Shown here piece by piece: positions 35,201 through 45,225 of a DNA stretch of 64,000 bases. How positions within the stretch are numbered: the first letter of the stretch is position 1; each line of letters begins with the position of its first letter. The position numbers and the translations under genes were made by a program. Source of the DNA: Bryum argenteum (lineage: Eukaryota; Streptophyta; Bryopsida; Bryales; Bryaceae); NCBI GenBank assembly GCA_037043015.1, contig CM073321.1, positions 19,713,001 to 19,777,000 on the forward strand, in the 5' to 3' direction. The notes under the pieces are model-generated. The model was not told the origin of the DNA. It made no database searches and was given only the letters and a program-made list of their open reading frames with translations.

Positions 35201-36060
35201 AATGTGAGCTCTAGTTACATATGAATGATCCAATGTACAATGGTAAATACAATATTTCTATACCAATAGAACAATACAAAGACGTGTTGAATGGGCTATC
35301 CATGAAGAACCATGCCGATCAATGTCCTCTACATCATATCAAGATCATGTCGTATCACAAGTGCGAACGGCTTCAAATTTCACCAAGGCCTTCCACACTT
35401 CTCGTCCACAATCGTAGCTCGCAGATGGTGACAAACGCAAACTTGAATTTTGACGCCTTTGAAGCTTCATAATCCGTTGCTCCAATGCATCACGAATCGA
35501 GGACAACTAACTGAAATCCATCGCGTGATTGAGTCGGGCGGTGACCTCGCGTAATGGCGGGCGATAGTACGGAAGCGCAAACGCGAGGTATCATCGCACG
35601 GTTCTTCAGCCGGGAAGGAGAACATGTAGAGTGTGGTCGCCATCGCCTAAAGGAGGACTATCCACAACACCATCATCGATTGCCATTGTCGAGTAGTCCA
35701 TAGTTGATTGTGTAGGAGCTTCGAGTACATTGTATGGCCCATTCCACTCGCAAAATTGTGTAATTGACGTAGTCCAAATCGAATCAGCAGTAAGGAGCGC
35801 AACGGAAATCAAAATCATTGTCCGAAACCGGATGCACTGGACACCGGATACGAATTCATTTTAGGGGAATCATCAACAAGGATGATATGCACATGACATA
35901 CCCAAATCAACGACTCGAGTTAAATCAATGCCGAGAACTAGCACCATCAAATACTACGATAAAATAAAAGGTCGGACACAAGCACGCTCCGAAATGAAAT
36001 CACCGAGATGAAACATTATTATTGAAATCATGTATTATAATCTACACAATATACATGACA
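35201..36060. other. low-signal interval with short open frames
   Basis: A minus-strand frame at 35606-35818 (MILISVALLTADSIWTTSIT...) and a plus-strand frame at 35221-35472 are open, but neither has a recognised motif or convincing splice sites. Confidence 0.35.
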
Positions 36061-36102
36061 AATTTGACTCTTGTCTAGTGAGACCAATCTTGGTTAACTA
36101 GC

Positions 36103-36375
36103 TTAATCAAGCACTAGCTTCCTAGAAGCCTCTACGGCGTTAATAAGCTCTTCGTATTCTGAAGTATCGAGCTCTTCAAAGAGCATTCTACGCCCAATGT
36201 TGTCTTCCCTACGGAAAGACAACAAGCCCTGACCGCGGCTTTGATGTAGACGTTGAATCCATGGGAGGAGCTCGTCAACTAAGAATCTGTCAGATACATC
36301 ATGCTCTGACCACGAGACTGGCAGTACAACATTCTCTGGTTCATTCACGACGCTTCGCACGGATATCGCCGACAT
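36103..36375 (-). CDS. hypothetical 90-residue frame
   Basis: Starts with ATG (MSAISVRSVVNEPENVVLPV), then WSEHDVSDRFLVDELLPWIQ, FRREDNIGRRMLFEEL and SEYEELINAVEASRKLVLD. It looks like a soluble helical protein with many acidic/basic pairs. It lies about 290 bp downstream of the spliced gene at 36664-37305 on the same strand and could be a further exon, but no in-frame junction was found. Family unknown. Confidence 0.35.
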   Translation of the reverse strand: MSAISVRSVVNEPENVVLPVSWSEHDVSDRFLVDELLPWIQRLHQSRGQGLLSFRREDNIGRRMLFEELDTSEYEELINAVEASRKLVLD

Positions 36376-36663
36376 GTCATTATGTCATTATGATTGTGTC
36401 ATGCTCATTAAACTTTGAGTTTAGACCATTAAAAAGCATATCTAGTGGTTTGAGGTAGAGATCCTTATTAGTCCCCTTCAACTTGAAGTTGGACAACTTA
36501 TTCCATGTCCACGAACCTCGACAACCTCACATGAGTTCTCGCCCCTAAGTAAGGCACGGGATGGCACACCCGAACAAGTTGTCACATATGGACTTCGTGG
36601 TTGCATGAACCATCGAACTCCATACAGAGAGACGATGCAACTTCACTCAACCGACAAAGAAAA

Positions 36664-37305
36664 TCATGGCGTATGGGCCGAACGAAAACGGCCTTGGGAC
36701 CAATCGGAGAGGGTAGGACAGAGGAATGTGCACTCGACCATGTTGTAAGCTTGGTCCTTTGGCATAAATCTCTTCCCTGCGCATACGAGAATACCGCTCA
36801 AGTCCGTGATGACATTGAGCCACTTGCATGGCACCCTCGAAGGAATAGAACGAGGGATATCCTCCACGGCTGCAACTACCGGACTGTGCGAATGACTCAT
36901 CCCCTGTTAGAAGGAGGGCAGACAAATGTGTAGACAGTTAAGTACTGCACTACCACATTTTGAGACTAACCATTGCTATAACACTAAGAAATCCCAAATC
37001 CCAACAATGCAAGCACACTGAACTCATAAGGAAAGGATTTAATGAAAATGAGATTTTCGTACGGGAAGAGCTTACCGGCGTCTCTGATTGAGTTTCAGCT
37101 GTTTGTGAATCTCGTACAGCGGTCGAGGATGGAAGAGGAATGTGAACCTCGAGGAAGATTGAATCCGGAATGTGACCTTCATTTTGATCATCTTGCACCG
37201 TGTTACTTGGCTCACCATGAAACGGACTCATAGGACTAGTGTCTTCTATAGGGGGGACCTCATGAGACAAACAAACTTTCGGAACACTTCGCAAATCAAT
37301 AGAAC
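36664..37305 (-). CDS. spliced minus-strand gene of unknown function, last two exons
   Basis: An internal exon, 37305-37076, follows a pyrimidine-rich acceptor (TTTTCTCCCTCTGATTTCTACGCAG). It reads LRSVPKVCLSHEVPPIEDTS, then EPSNTVQDDQNEGHIPDSIF and AVRDSQTAETQSETP, and ends at GTAAGC. The 170-bp intron ends in GTCTGCCCTCCTTCTAACAG. The last exon, 36903-36664, continues in phase 0: GMSHSHSPVVAAVEDIPRSI, SGILVCAGKRFMPKDQAYNM, ECTFLCPTLSDWSQGRFRSA, HTP, stop. Both junctions keep the frame and both acceptors are strong, which is unlikely by chance. Upstream exons should lie above 37.33 kb. I do not recognise the protein. Confidence 0.45.
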
Positions 37306-37519
37306 CTGCGTAGAAATCAGAGGGAGAAAATATGTAAGAAAATATGATTGTATTCCAAACTCTGCGTTAAAAAATAAGCGTCATATACAAAAGGTATTTA
37401 CACGATGAACACTAAGTCCAATCTAACAAAACCGCCCTAGGGGAATATGTATACTAGACTATCAACAACTCTCGAAGGTTTTCTACATGCAATCTTCCAT
37501 TAATCGAAGGAGAAATTCA

Positions 37520-38550
37520 AATCGAGTCGAGTTAATGAAAGACTAGATCGTGGAGTTCAACCCGATTCGTAACGATCCGATCGAGAGTCTCATCATGTGT
37601 CCCTATCTCGCTTCTTCCTCATCCACGGTCTTCCATTCCAAATTGATCGGGTCCGAGGGTATGGAGCGACTTGATAGGTCTTGATCCCTACAAACTACTT
37701 GATCGATGTTGCCCGTAGGTGAGGGGAGTCGTAGTTGACTCAAAAGGCGTGCCTTGAGGGAACGTCGAGGAGATGCATGTCGATCCGCACCGCCGCCGGA
37801 AGACTAAGTAGCCCCGTGGGTCGGGCGAGGTTTACTATGACTTGATCAAGCGAGAGGAGCCGCTTTGCATTGAGGTGCGAAATTGCTTAGACTACTACCC
37901 TGTGTATTCTCGCAAAGGCCTGCACATCATTACGCTCCATCGTTGCTTATCCTCCCCGTTTTTGGAGTCCGCGCTCTCGCGCTTCTTGAGCAAGCATTGC
38001 TTCAACTCGGCCCTTTGTCACGCCCGCGCTCCTCCCGCATTCGACGAGCTCCTTCCATTAGAGCGCCAACGGATAGTGACTCCCTTCTCGTTCTTCTCCG
38101 AGGCGATGGCGTGGAAGCCGGAAGAGAGCTATCCGAGAAGCCCTGTTTTGGGGATGAGGAAGATGAGAAGATGAGCCTCGTCCAGTTAGGGGCGTTATCG
38201 GGAGTTGAGATCCGTAGGCCTCAACATCTTGGTTAGGATCGTCATCGCTGTCACTTGACCCGATTACTATCGGTCTTGGGTCATTCACGCCAAGCGGTAA
38301 CTCTATTGCCCCCGCTTTCTTTCCTCTTGCCTTCCCCTTCTCGGCCTTCATGGGGGTGGTGGTGCTTCTAGTCTCTCCCTAGATCCGGATGCCTCACCGA
38401 TCGAGTACCCACCTTCGAAATCTCGACGATCCAAGTTGAAGACCTACATCAAAAGTTTGACAACTTCTTCTTCGCCGCCGAGCCGATCGTAATTCATCAA
38501 CAACACTCCGCGAGTAGACATAGCAGAGATGATAACGTCAATCATTTGTA
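37520..38550 (-). pseudogene. gene-like minus-strand block 1, family unknown
   Basis: Higher GC than its surroundings. The clearest piece, 38351-38058, reads MKAEKGKARGKKAGAIELPL then GVNDPRPIVIGSSDSDDDPN, i.e. a basic start followed by an acidic serine patch typical of nuclear proteins. Lower down come ARAQRAELKQCLL-like and KKREPGLQKRG readings in other frames. No domain recognised. It is bounded on the right by the first palindrome cluster. Confidence 0.35.
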
Positions 38551-38552
38551 CG

Positions 38553-38890
38553 CTTAACTCAATCGAGTTGAGACGGAGTCGGGCGCGTGAAAGCACTACA
38601 ATACTATTTTCTTGTACGCATTCAACTCGAGTAAAGTTGAATACCAAATATAAACTTTAAGCGCCCCAAAGATCACATTCAACTCAAGTCGTTAAATGTA
38701 AGAGCGCATGTAAGAACAAGGTTTCGTAGCAGATTTAATAATCCATTCAACTCGAGTCGAGTTGAATAGAATCCAAGTTAGTGTAAATGATCCTCGGACA
38801 CTGGCGCGACCGAACTCGACTCCAGTTAAATACAACGAGCTTAGAAAGCAACAGAGTCAAGACGAACTATTCAACTCAAATCTAGTTGAA
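38553..38890. repeat. palindrome cluster 1 (six copies)
   Basis: Copies start at 38553, 38621, 38678, 38746, 38811 and 38870 (spacing 57-68 bp). The copy at 38746 is perfect: half-site TTCAACTCGA, one central base, then its reverse complement. The others carry one to several changes. Intervening sequence is not repeated. Confidence 0.9.
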
Positions 38891-38899
38891 ATATACAGA

Positions 38900-40285
38900 T
38901 GTCCTTACCCAGGCCGCATAGTAGAGCTTCCCGCCTCCAAAAACACTGAGGATCGCATCCCCATTCTTGCAGAAGAGATCAAGCGGCTTCAGGTAGAACT
39001 CCATCTTCAATTCCGTACTATAAATACGGTACTCGAGTCCCTTGTATCTCCCGCAGATGTTGAATCGTGGAGTGCCTGAGGCCTCGGAAGAACTTGGGGA
39101 GATTCAAAATCTTCAACTTGTGAGATTTTCGAAACAAGAAGAGGATCCGACATGATCCTTGGCCTTCTTGGTCGATGTGGTTTGGTCCTCAAGTCGCTCA
39201 TATGGAGCCGAACATATTCCGCATACTCTATCTTGTAGTTGTTTCCGAACTCGCAACTATCGAGGTGATCCTTGATCTTCACCCAAAGATCCCTACTTCC
39301 GCATCCAAACCCAAACGGGGATTTTAATTACCACCGGGTCCGCGATAGACTTTAGGACTTGAGGACGTTGTTAAAGTACGAGCCTCGATGACGAGCTCGA
39401 TGAAGCCGATACCTCCCGTGGCTCCGAGGAGATTACGGAAGTCCATTATTCCGACCTTGATTCTCTTAGAAGATAATTTGTTCCAAGAGTCATTGTGCCA
39501 TTCCCCAACACATCGCCCTCGAGGTCGTAGGCCCCCAAGTTTGTCTCGCCCCCTTGTAGTCGAAACTTCCCCTTGTTGGCGAGGACGACCAAAACTCACG
39601 ATACGGCGAGAGTTGCTCGACGGACTTGTTCTTGTTGCCGGAGAATTTTGCCAACAGAAAGAAGGACTCCCGAGATTCATGATCAAAACGTTCAGCCAGC
39701 TGGCGTTATCCCAAATCGGTCTTGAATCTCTTCCAGCCTCTCCTTCGTGAAGTCCCCACTCCTATCGAACAAAGATTAAGTCACGGCGCATGCTATGAAT
39801 CACGCGCTTCACGATGGTCTTTCTTCAGCGCTCCAGCCAGCCGTAAGAGTTGTAGCAATCTACAAACACACTCTTCATCCGCTTCAATGTGACTTTGGGG
39901 TATGCAGATGCGCGCTTTTGGTTCGGTCCTGCTCAACATATGCTCGGCTAATCGCTTGAGTTGGGGGTAGCTTGTGTTGCCGATCTATTTGAAAACTCCC
40001 CGGTGATGTTTCGATGCTCAGCTTCCACTTCCCCAACTCCTTCATCTTCCTTCATGTGTCGGGTCGATGAGCTCCCCTTGGGATGCGGGCCGCGATAAGC
40101 TCAAGCCGTACATGGTAGACATCATTTGAGCACATGATGATTTTAAGCTCATTCTAGATGTTGAGCTTTTCTCCGCCGCCTTGCTTCCTCAGAATCGCTT
40201 ATTGGGCGCCCTTAACGTCAATGAGAGCAAATCTAAGCCCCGATAGCCTTCCATGAACTTGTATCAACCGAGTACGATATTGAGT
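38900..40285 (-). pseudogene. gene-like minus-strand block 2, family unknown
   Basis: Coding-like readings in changing frames include KFMEGYRGL, NELKIIMCSNDVYHVRLELI, MKELGKWKLSIETSPGSFQI, GGETNLGAYDLEGDVLGNGT, MTLGTNYLLRE, KIKDHLDSCEFGNNYKIEYA and KGLEYRIYSTELKMEFYLKP. The amino-acid make-up looks like real protein on this strand, but no domain is recognised and the frame shifts often. It is bounded on both sides by the palindromes. Confidence 0.35.
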
Positions 40286-40291
40286 TAGATG

Positions 40292-40390
40292 TTTAACTTG
40301 AGTCGAGTTGAAATAGGTTACAAAGAAGAATGGAATCAAAATATCATCGTTAGTAGTGTAGGGATACTATTCAACTCGAATCGAGTTGAA
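40292..40390. repeat. palindrome pair 2
   Basis: Two copies, at 40292-40312 (left half TTTAACTTGA) and 40370-40390 (perfect, central A), spaced 78 bp. They sit between two gene-like blocks. Confidence 0.9.
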
Positions 40391-40394
40391 TGGA

Positions 40395-41865
40395 GTTGCA
40401 CGACGCTGAATGCGTCCTTTGTCGTTTTCTTGCCCTTGAGGCCTCTCGTGTGACACCTCCCAACCTCGCAGCCTCCCTTTGATTCTCCGGTCTACCGAGG
40501 CTTTCCCCGCGCCCGATGATGTTTGTCGCCTACTGGATTTGTATTCATGAAGTGGTTGACCCGTTGTAGAACGCAGAGATTCTCCGAATGATGGACTTAT
40601 CTTCTGTTCCATACTACAAAGCAGCCCCTGTGCCTTCAAAGCGCCCCCGATCTTTACATCCACATCTAGCCTGCTTTGCAGAATCGCTGGAGACCTTGAC
40701 GCAGTTGTTGTCCATTAACCATGTAGAACTCCCCGCCTTGTATCTCCTCCCAAGATTGGGGTTTTACGAGCTTATTCTTCGGGAAGACGCGTAGGGTGTT
40801 CTTCTTCTCCTTATCGCACATCTCAATAAGGAAATGCATATCGCGCCTTACTTTTTCCCCGCTCGAGGTTCCGGTTGTTCAGCCCGCAGGGGGGTAAAGA
40901 AACGCTCCATTGGAATCTCGTAAGTTGACATCTATGCCAAGATTTAAGAGTCTTGGCAAAGTGCCCTATAGTTCTTGAAGGCATTCATAAACTCCTTGTA
41001 ATCGACAACTTTCTACATTGTCAATGGGTACTTCCACAAGGCCGACACTAAGCTCGCCTGTTCAATCTCAGTGGGATCGGCCAGGGTCGACTTCTTCGTC
41101 GTGACCGATTTTATTTTCTTTCGTGCCGCCCCCACCGTGTTTGGGACGGATTCGCCTTGCGCCTCCTTGTTCCCGCTGCCTCGTGAGTCCGATATAGGAT
41201 GGACTTGTGGTCGCTGATGCGCATGCTTATTTCCCCGTGTCGACGAAGGGGCGTAATTTGATCTTTTGCTGCGCCTTTGCCTTGAAGTTCACCATGGCAG
41301 TTGATTTGAGTGATCGGAGACAAGGGGCGAGAATACTTGGGGGTCAGCCGTTACCCGAGTTCGCTGTGAATCGAAACTCGCAAATGTGTTGCTCGACATT
41401 CTTCGCCAAGGGTTCGAATCGAGTATTTCTTATACTCGACATGAGTCCAAATGTCTAATTCGATCTTCATCGTGTGGATCATGTAAGTGAACCCGTAGTC
41501 ATGGTCCAAAACCGTGTCTTGATTGGGGTCGCCCACGATGCACGCCATGCCAATCCAAAGGCGCTGATGGACGATTTACATCGATGATGTTCTCCTCCAA
41601 GTTGACAGAAGGTTGCACTCGCTTCCTCAGACTTGGTGACAACAGCCACTTGTTCTGTGGTGCGGTGTGAGGAGCATACCCACCATTCGACATCCGTAGG
41701 CTCACAGGCACCCACATGTCGCCAAATATATCCGGGTCGGCGACTTCGTTGTTCCTTCAGGAACATAGGGCTTGAGGAATGCTGAGAGCCTCTCCTTCGA
41801 ATTGGTTTCTTCTGATGAGACAGAGGGGATTAATGGGTATTTATCCATACGTATTGCAAGGATGC
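40395..41865 (-). pseudogene. gene-like minus-strand block 3, family unknown
   Basis: Readings include MWVPVSLRMSNGGYAPHTAP, then RKRVQPSVNLEENIIDVNRP, ACIVGDPNQDTVLDHDYGFT, MIHTMKIELDIWTHVEYKKY, then GTKENKIGHDEEVDPG, RDMHFLIEMCDKEKKNTLRV and FPKNKLVKPQSWEEIQGGEF with YMVNGQQLRQGLQRF. These look like one or two former proteins of about 400 residues. No family recognised. The block ends where the dense palindrome array begins. Confidence 0.4.
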
Positions 41866-41868
41866 TAA

Positions 41869-42962
41869 TTCAACTCGAGTCGAGCTGAAGAGCATTCTAC
41901 CCCGTCTCTGCTCGTCACGATTAACGTTAGCAAGGAAGTTGGATTCAACTCGATTCGAGTTGAATGTTTCCTTGATGGCGTTTTGTGGTCTCTACATACA
42001 GAGCTTAGATACTTTCAATTCGACTGTTGACATACGGAGGCTATATTAGAATCTTTGTCACGTTGTAGTTACTGGAATTTTATTCAACTCGAGTCGAGTT
42101 GAATGTTAAGTTTCTTTCTCGAATCGCTTCAACAATCGATTTAATGTCTATTCTTTTAACTCGATTCGAGTTAAAATGTTTTCATAGTTGCTCACGTAAG
42201 CTGGTATTTTGATTCAACTCGAATCGAGTTGAATATGTTTATCGTGAGTTAATTCACTCTAACTCGAGTCGAGCTTAAATGTTTTGGTCTTTCTAAACCG
42301 CCGAACCACTCTACCCAGCTTAGTCCGCTTCAACTCGACTCGAGTTGAATAATAATTATTGACCTCACGATGGAGGTAAATCGATTCAACTCGATTCGAG
42401 TTGAATCGGTCCACTAAGACTAATCAAGTTGATAAATATTATTACTACGCTTGTCCATTTTAACTCGAGTCGAGTTATATGTTATGTTTCTTTTTATGCT
42501 ACTTTTATGACTTTAATTTGTTAACCCGCTTCAACTCAACTCGAGTTGAATTATTGTTTTAGGTAGTCACTCATGCCGCTTAATCTGATTTAACTTGAGT
42601 CGAGTTGAATATGTATGTGAGACTTACTCGATCGTATTGACATTATTATAATGCAAGTTCACTTTAACTCGATTCGAGTTAAATTTTATTTTGCTTTTTT
42701 AATTACTCCTGACAACTTTACAGTAGTCGGGTCCGCTTCAACTCGACTCGAGTTGAATTAATATTAGAGTTGCTAATGTAGGGGCGCTATTTCAATTCAA
42801 CTCGAGTCGAGTTGAATTGTTCATATGTCCTAATTTTATCCTATTCGAAATATATGAGTTAAACGTCGCTACTTATGATGCTACTTTAAGTATTAAGAAA
42901 TTCAACTCGGGTCTAGTTGAATTCTCTCATCGTGTATGAGATTCAACTACGGTCTAGTTGAA
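41869..42962. repeat. dense palindrome array 3 (about 17 copies)
   Basis: Starts: 41869, 41944, 42016 (weak), 42083, 42155, 42213, 42258, 42329, 42385, 42459, 42530, 42589, 42663, 42737, 42796, 42901, 42942. The consensus half-site is TTCAACTCGA, then one free base, then the reverse complement. Nine copies in this array are perfect. Central bases include A, C, G and T. Spacing falls mostly at 56-59 or 71-75 bp. In three variants (42155, 42459, 42663) the half-site is TTTAACTCGA and the opposite arm carries the matching change. Spacers are AT-rich and diverged. Not a CRISPR, transposon end or known satellite that I recognise. Confidence 0.95.
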
Positions 42963-45225
42963 TTGCAAACAATTCTCGCTTAAAACAACCTCAAATTGAA
43001 CGAGTAAAAATAGTGTTTACTCATCCAATAATAGATCTCGCTTTCTTCTACTATGTGAATACCGCACGCAATTCAACAAGGCTCAACTTTGTCCCCGATC
43101 CTAAAGGAACGAAATTGCATTCAAATTTGATCGTGGTCGAATATGATCAATATTGCATTAAAACAAAATTCGCCGTAATCCAAAAAAGAGAACAACATCA
43201 ACAATCCATGCGTAAAAGTCCTCAATTCACTACATGTGAGACCATTTACAAATCGATCATGGTAAGAAAAACAAAATCCAGTTAACATCACCAAAATTGG
43301 CAAACAATATCAAAGATCTAGGCTCGTGTGCTTTGATCAAATGTGCCGTGATCACCGCCGTATTCGTAGAGCCTATTTATACAAGACCAAGTTGACCGAT
43401 ATACTTCGATAAAAGCAGTATAGGAGATCCAAATGTAACGCCACCGAAATCATATTGCTAAACTTTGAGACATTGACTAATTAGCTAAACACTCATGCAA
43501 GAGTGGCTCGCATAAGTATTTCATGTATGGATCAAACGTGATTGCGCATCAAAGACAAGAAACAACCGTAATATCTCTTGAAACGAAGAGAAATATGCCA
43601 CAAGATTTGTAAAACTTCTTAAGACAACACAAAAAGCAAGAGGCAAAGACTCAACATCATTGATGCAAAACGTCCAGAGAAATAATTGCACTGAAGGAAG
43701 ACCAACACAAAAAGCAACGGGCATCATCAACTCAACCACATTCTGAGCACGCCCTGACAGATGGCAATGGACTTCGTCTTCTTCTAATTGCAAGCTAGAG
43801 AATATAGGTGAGTAGCATACCGTGGCTGAATCGGAACTATCTGATCAAACCAAAATCACGATTACCTAGCATACCGTGGCTGAATGGAAACTGGACGCCC
43901 ATGGCCATCTACATACATACCAGTATTCATGAACTTCAATCTGATGTAATACTCAGAATTACTACATGGCTGATGAAAAAGCGAGTAGATAAAGGACGGA
44001 CTATATAAACAAGAACGAATACACGACCTTTGAGGCCAGGAGATAGCTACTCTCGAGGCCCCTAATCTTGCCCTAATCTTTGTCACCCCGGTTCGATCGA
44101 ATGAGCTCCGAGAGTAGTTGTGCAGAATTGAAGCTAGTCGTGATGAAAGATCATTTTTTGGGCTTCTCGCTAGACGAGACTCTAAACAGATCACGGTGAA
44201 AAACCCGCCCAAAAAAAAAAACCTCAAAATCCTAGCCTCGATTCGGATTGCAGTCGCAAATCGATCGCATGATCGTGAATTGCTCCATATTGAACAATTT
44301 AAAAAAAAAACCTAAAGCTTACCAAAGAATCTTGTAACTCGTCATCCGCCGCATTTGAAGCTCTCCGCCCGTACAACATTTGAAGCACTCCGCCGCAGCC
44401 GCCGCCGCGTGAACGACAACCTTCACCGCTTGACCGCGCTCCTCTTCGCAGTCGACTTCCGCCACGACCGCTCCTTCTTGCGCCTCCGTCCCAAATTCCT
44501 CCTCGGCGCAAAACCCCAAAAACTCTAAACCTATCTACAAAGAGTGCGCCGAATGAAATGGCGGCAAAGCAAACACGAGCTCAACACCACCACTAAACGA
44601 CAAAACCCTAGAACCTCAAAAGCCCCGCAAAACGACAACAGAGGCGACAGCGCAAAAAGACAAAAAAAAGAGAAGAGGATGCAAACTCCGCGGATGGCGA
44701 GGGAGCAAAAGCACATGGAGCAAATGCATGCGCGCAAAGAAGCAAAAGCACACACGCAGTAAGATAGGGGAGGAATGGCTAGTGGGTGGAGGAGATGGGC
44801 AAGCCTCGTAATGGCGGCGGTGGTGGGACGTTGATTCCTCTTCACTTAAAAAGTATTCCATGTCCATGATCATCTCCGCATGGGCATGGTCATGCACATG
44901 GTCACACACATACATGGCCATGTACGCATTCTCCAACAAGTGTTGCAACACACTGCTTTTTTCACTTAAAACATATCCCATGGCCTGTTTTTTAGAATGG
45001 TGGTGTTGGCATGATAATCATCACATCTCCATGACATTTTTTGCATCATGGAAGGTGTTCCAGCTTACCTTCATACACCAAGCATTTTCTAAATATAAAG
45101 AGGCATCCATTGCCATGTGTCTACCAAAATTGCCATCATGCTTAAAAATCTTGGAAAAGGGTACCTTCTTAATGCGATCACTTTTTCTCTTGATGGTACA
45201 CATTTCTTAGAAAAGTTGTGCAAAT
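42963..45225. other. interval with no secure gene; CATG-rich words at 44.85-44.98 kb
   Basis: Several open frames at 44.3-44.85 kb are low-complexity (Ala/Cys/Leu-rich or Lys/Gln-rich) and lack domains. 44856-44925 is rich in CCATG/CATGG words (CCATGTCCATGATCATC, CATGGTCATGCACATGG). TTCACTTAAAA is doubled at 44841 and 44960. Confidence 0.4.

Noticed and set aside
41869-42962. CRISPR-like array of palindromic repeats with spacers
   Set aside because: Host looks eukaryotic, repeats vary in sequence and spacing, spacers are not uniform in length and share a 205-bp higher-order pattern, and no cas genes are present.
37520-42962. Insertion of a large DNA virus, suggested by the intergenic palindromes
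   Set aside because: No capsid, polymerase, packaging ATPase or other hallmark wording could be read, so the idea is kept only as an untested alternative.
44299-44845. Ala/Cys/Leu-rich minus-strand frames that look like signal peptides or membrane segments
   Set aside because: Low complexity, overlapping frames on both strands, no splice or promoter evidence.
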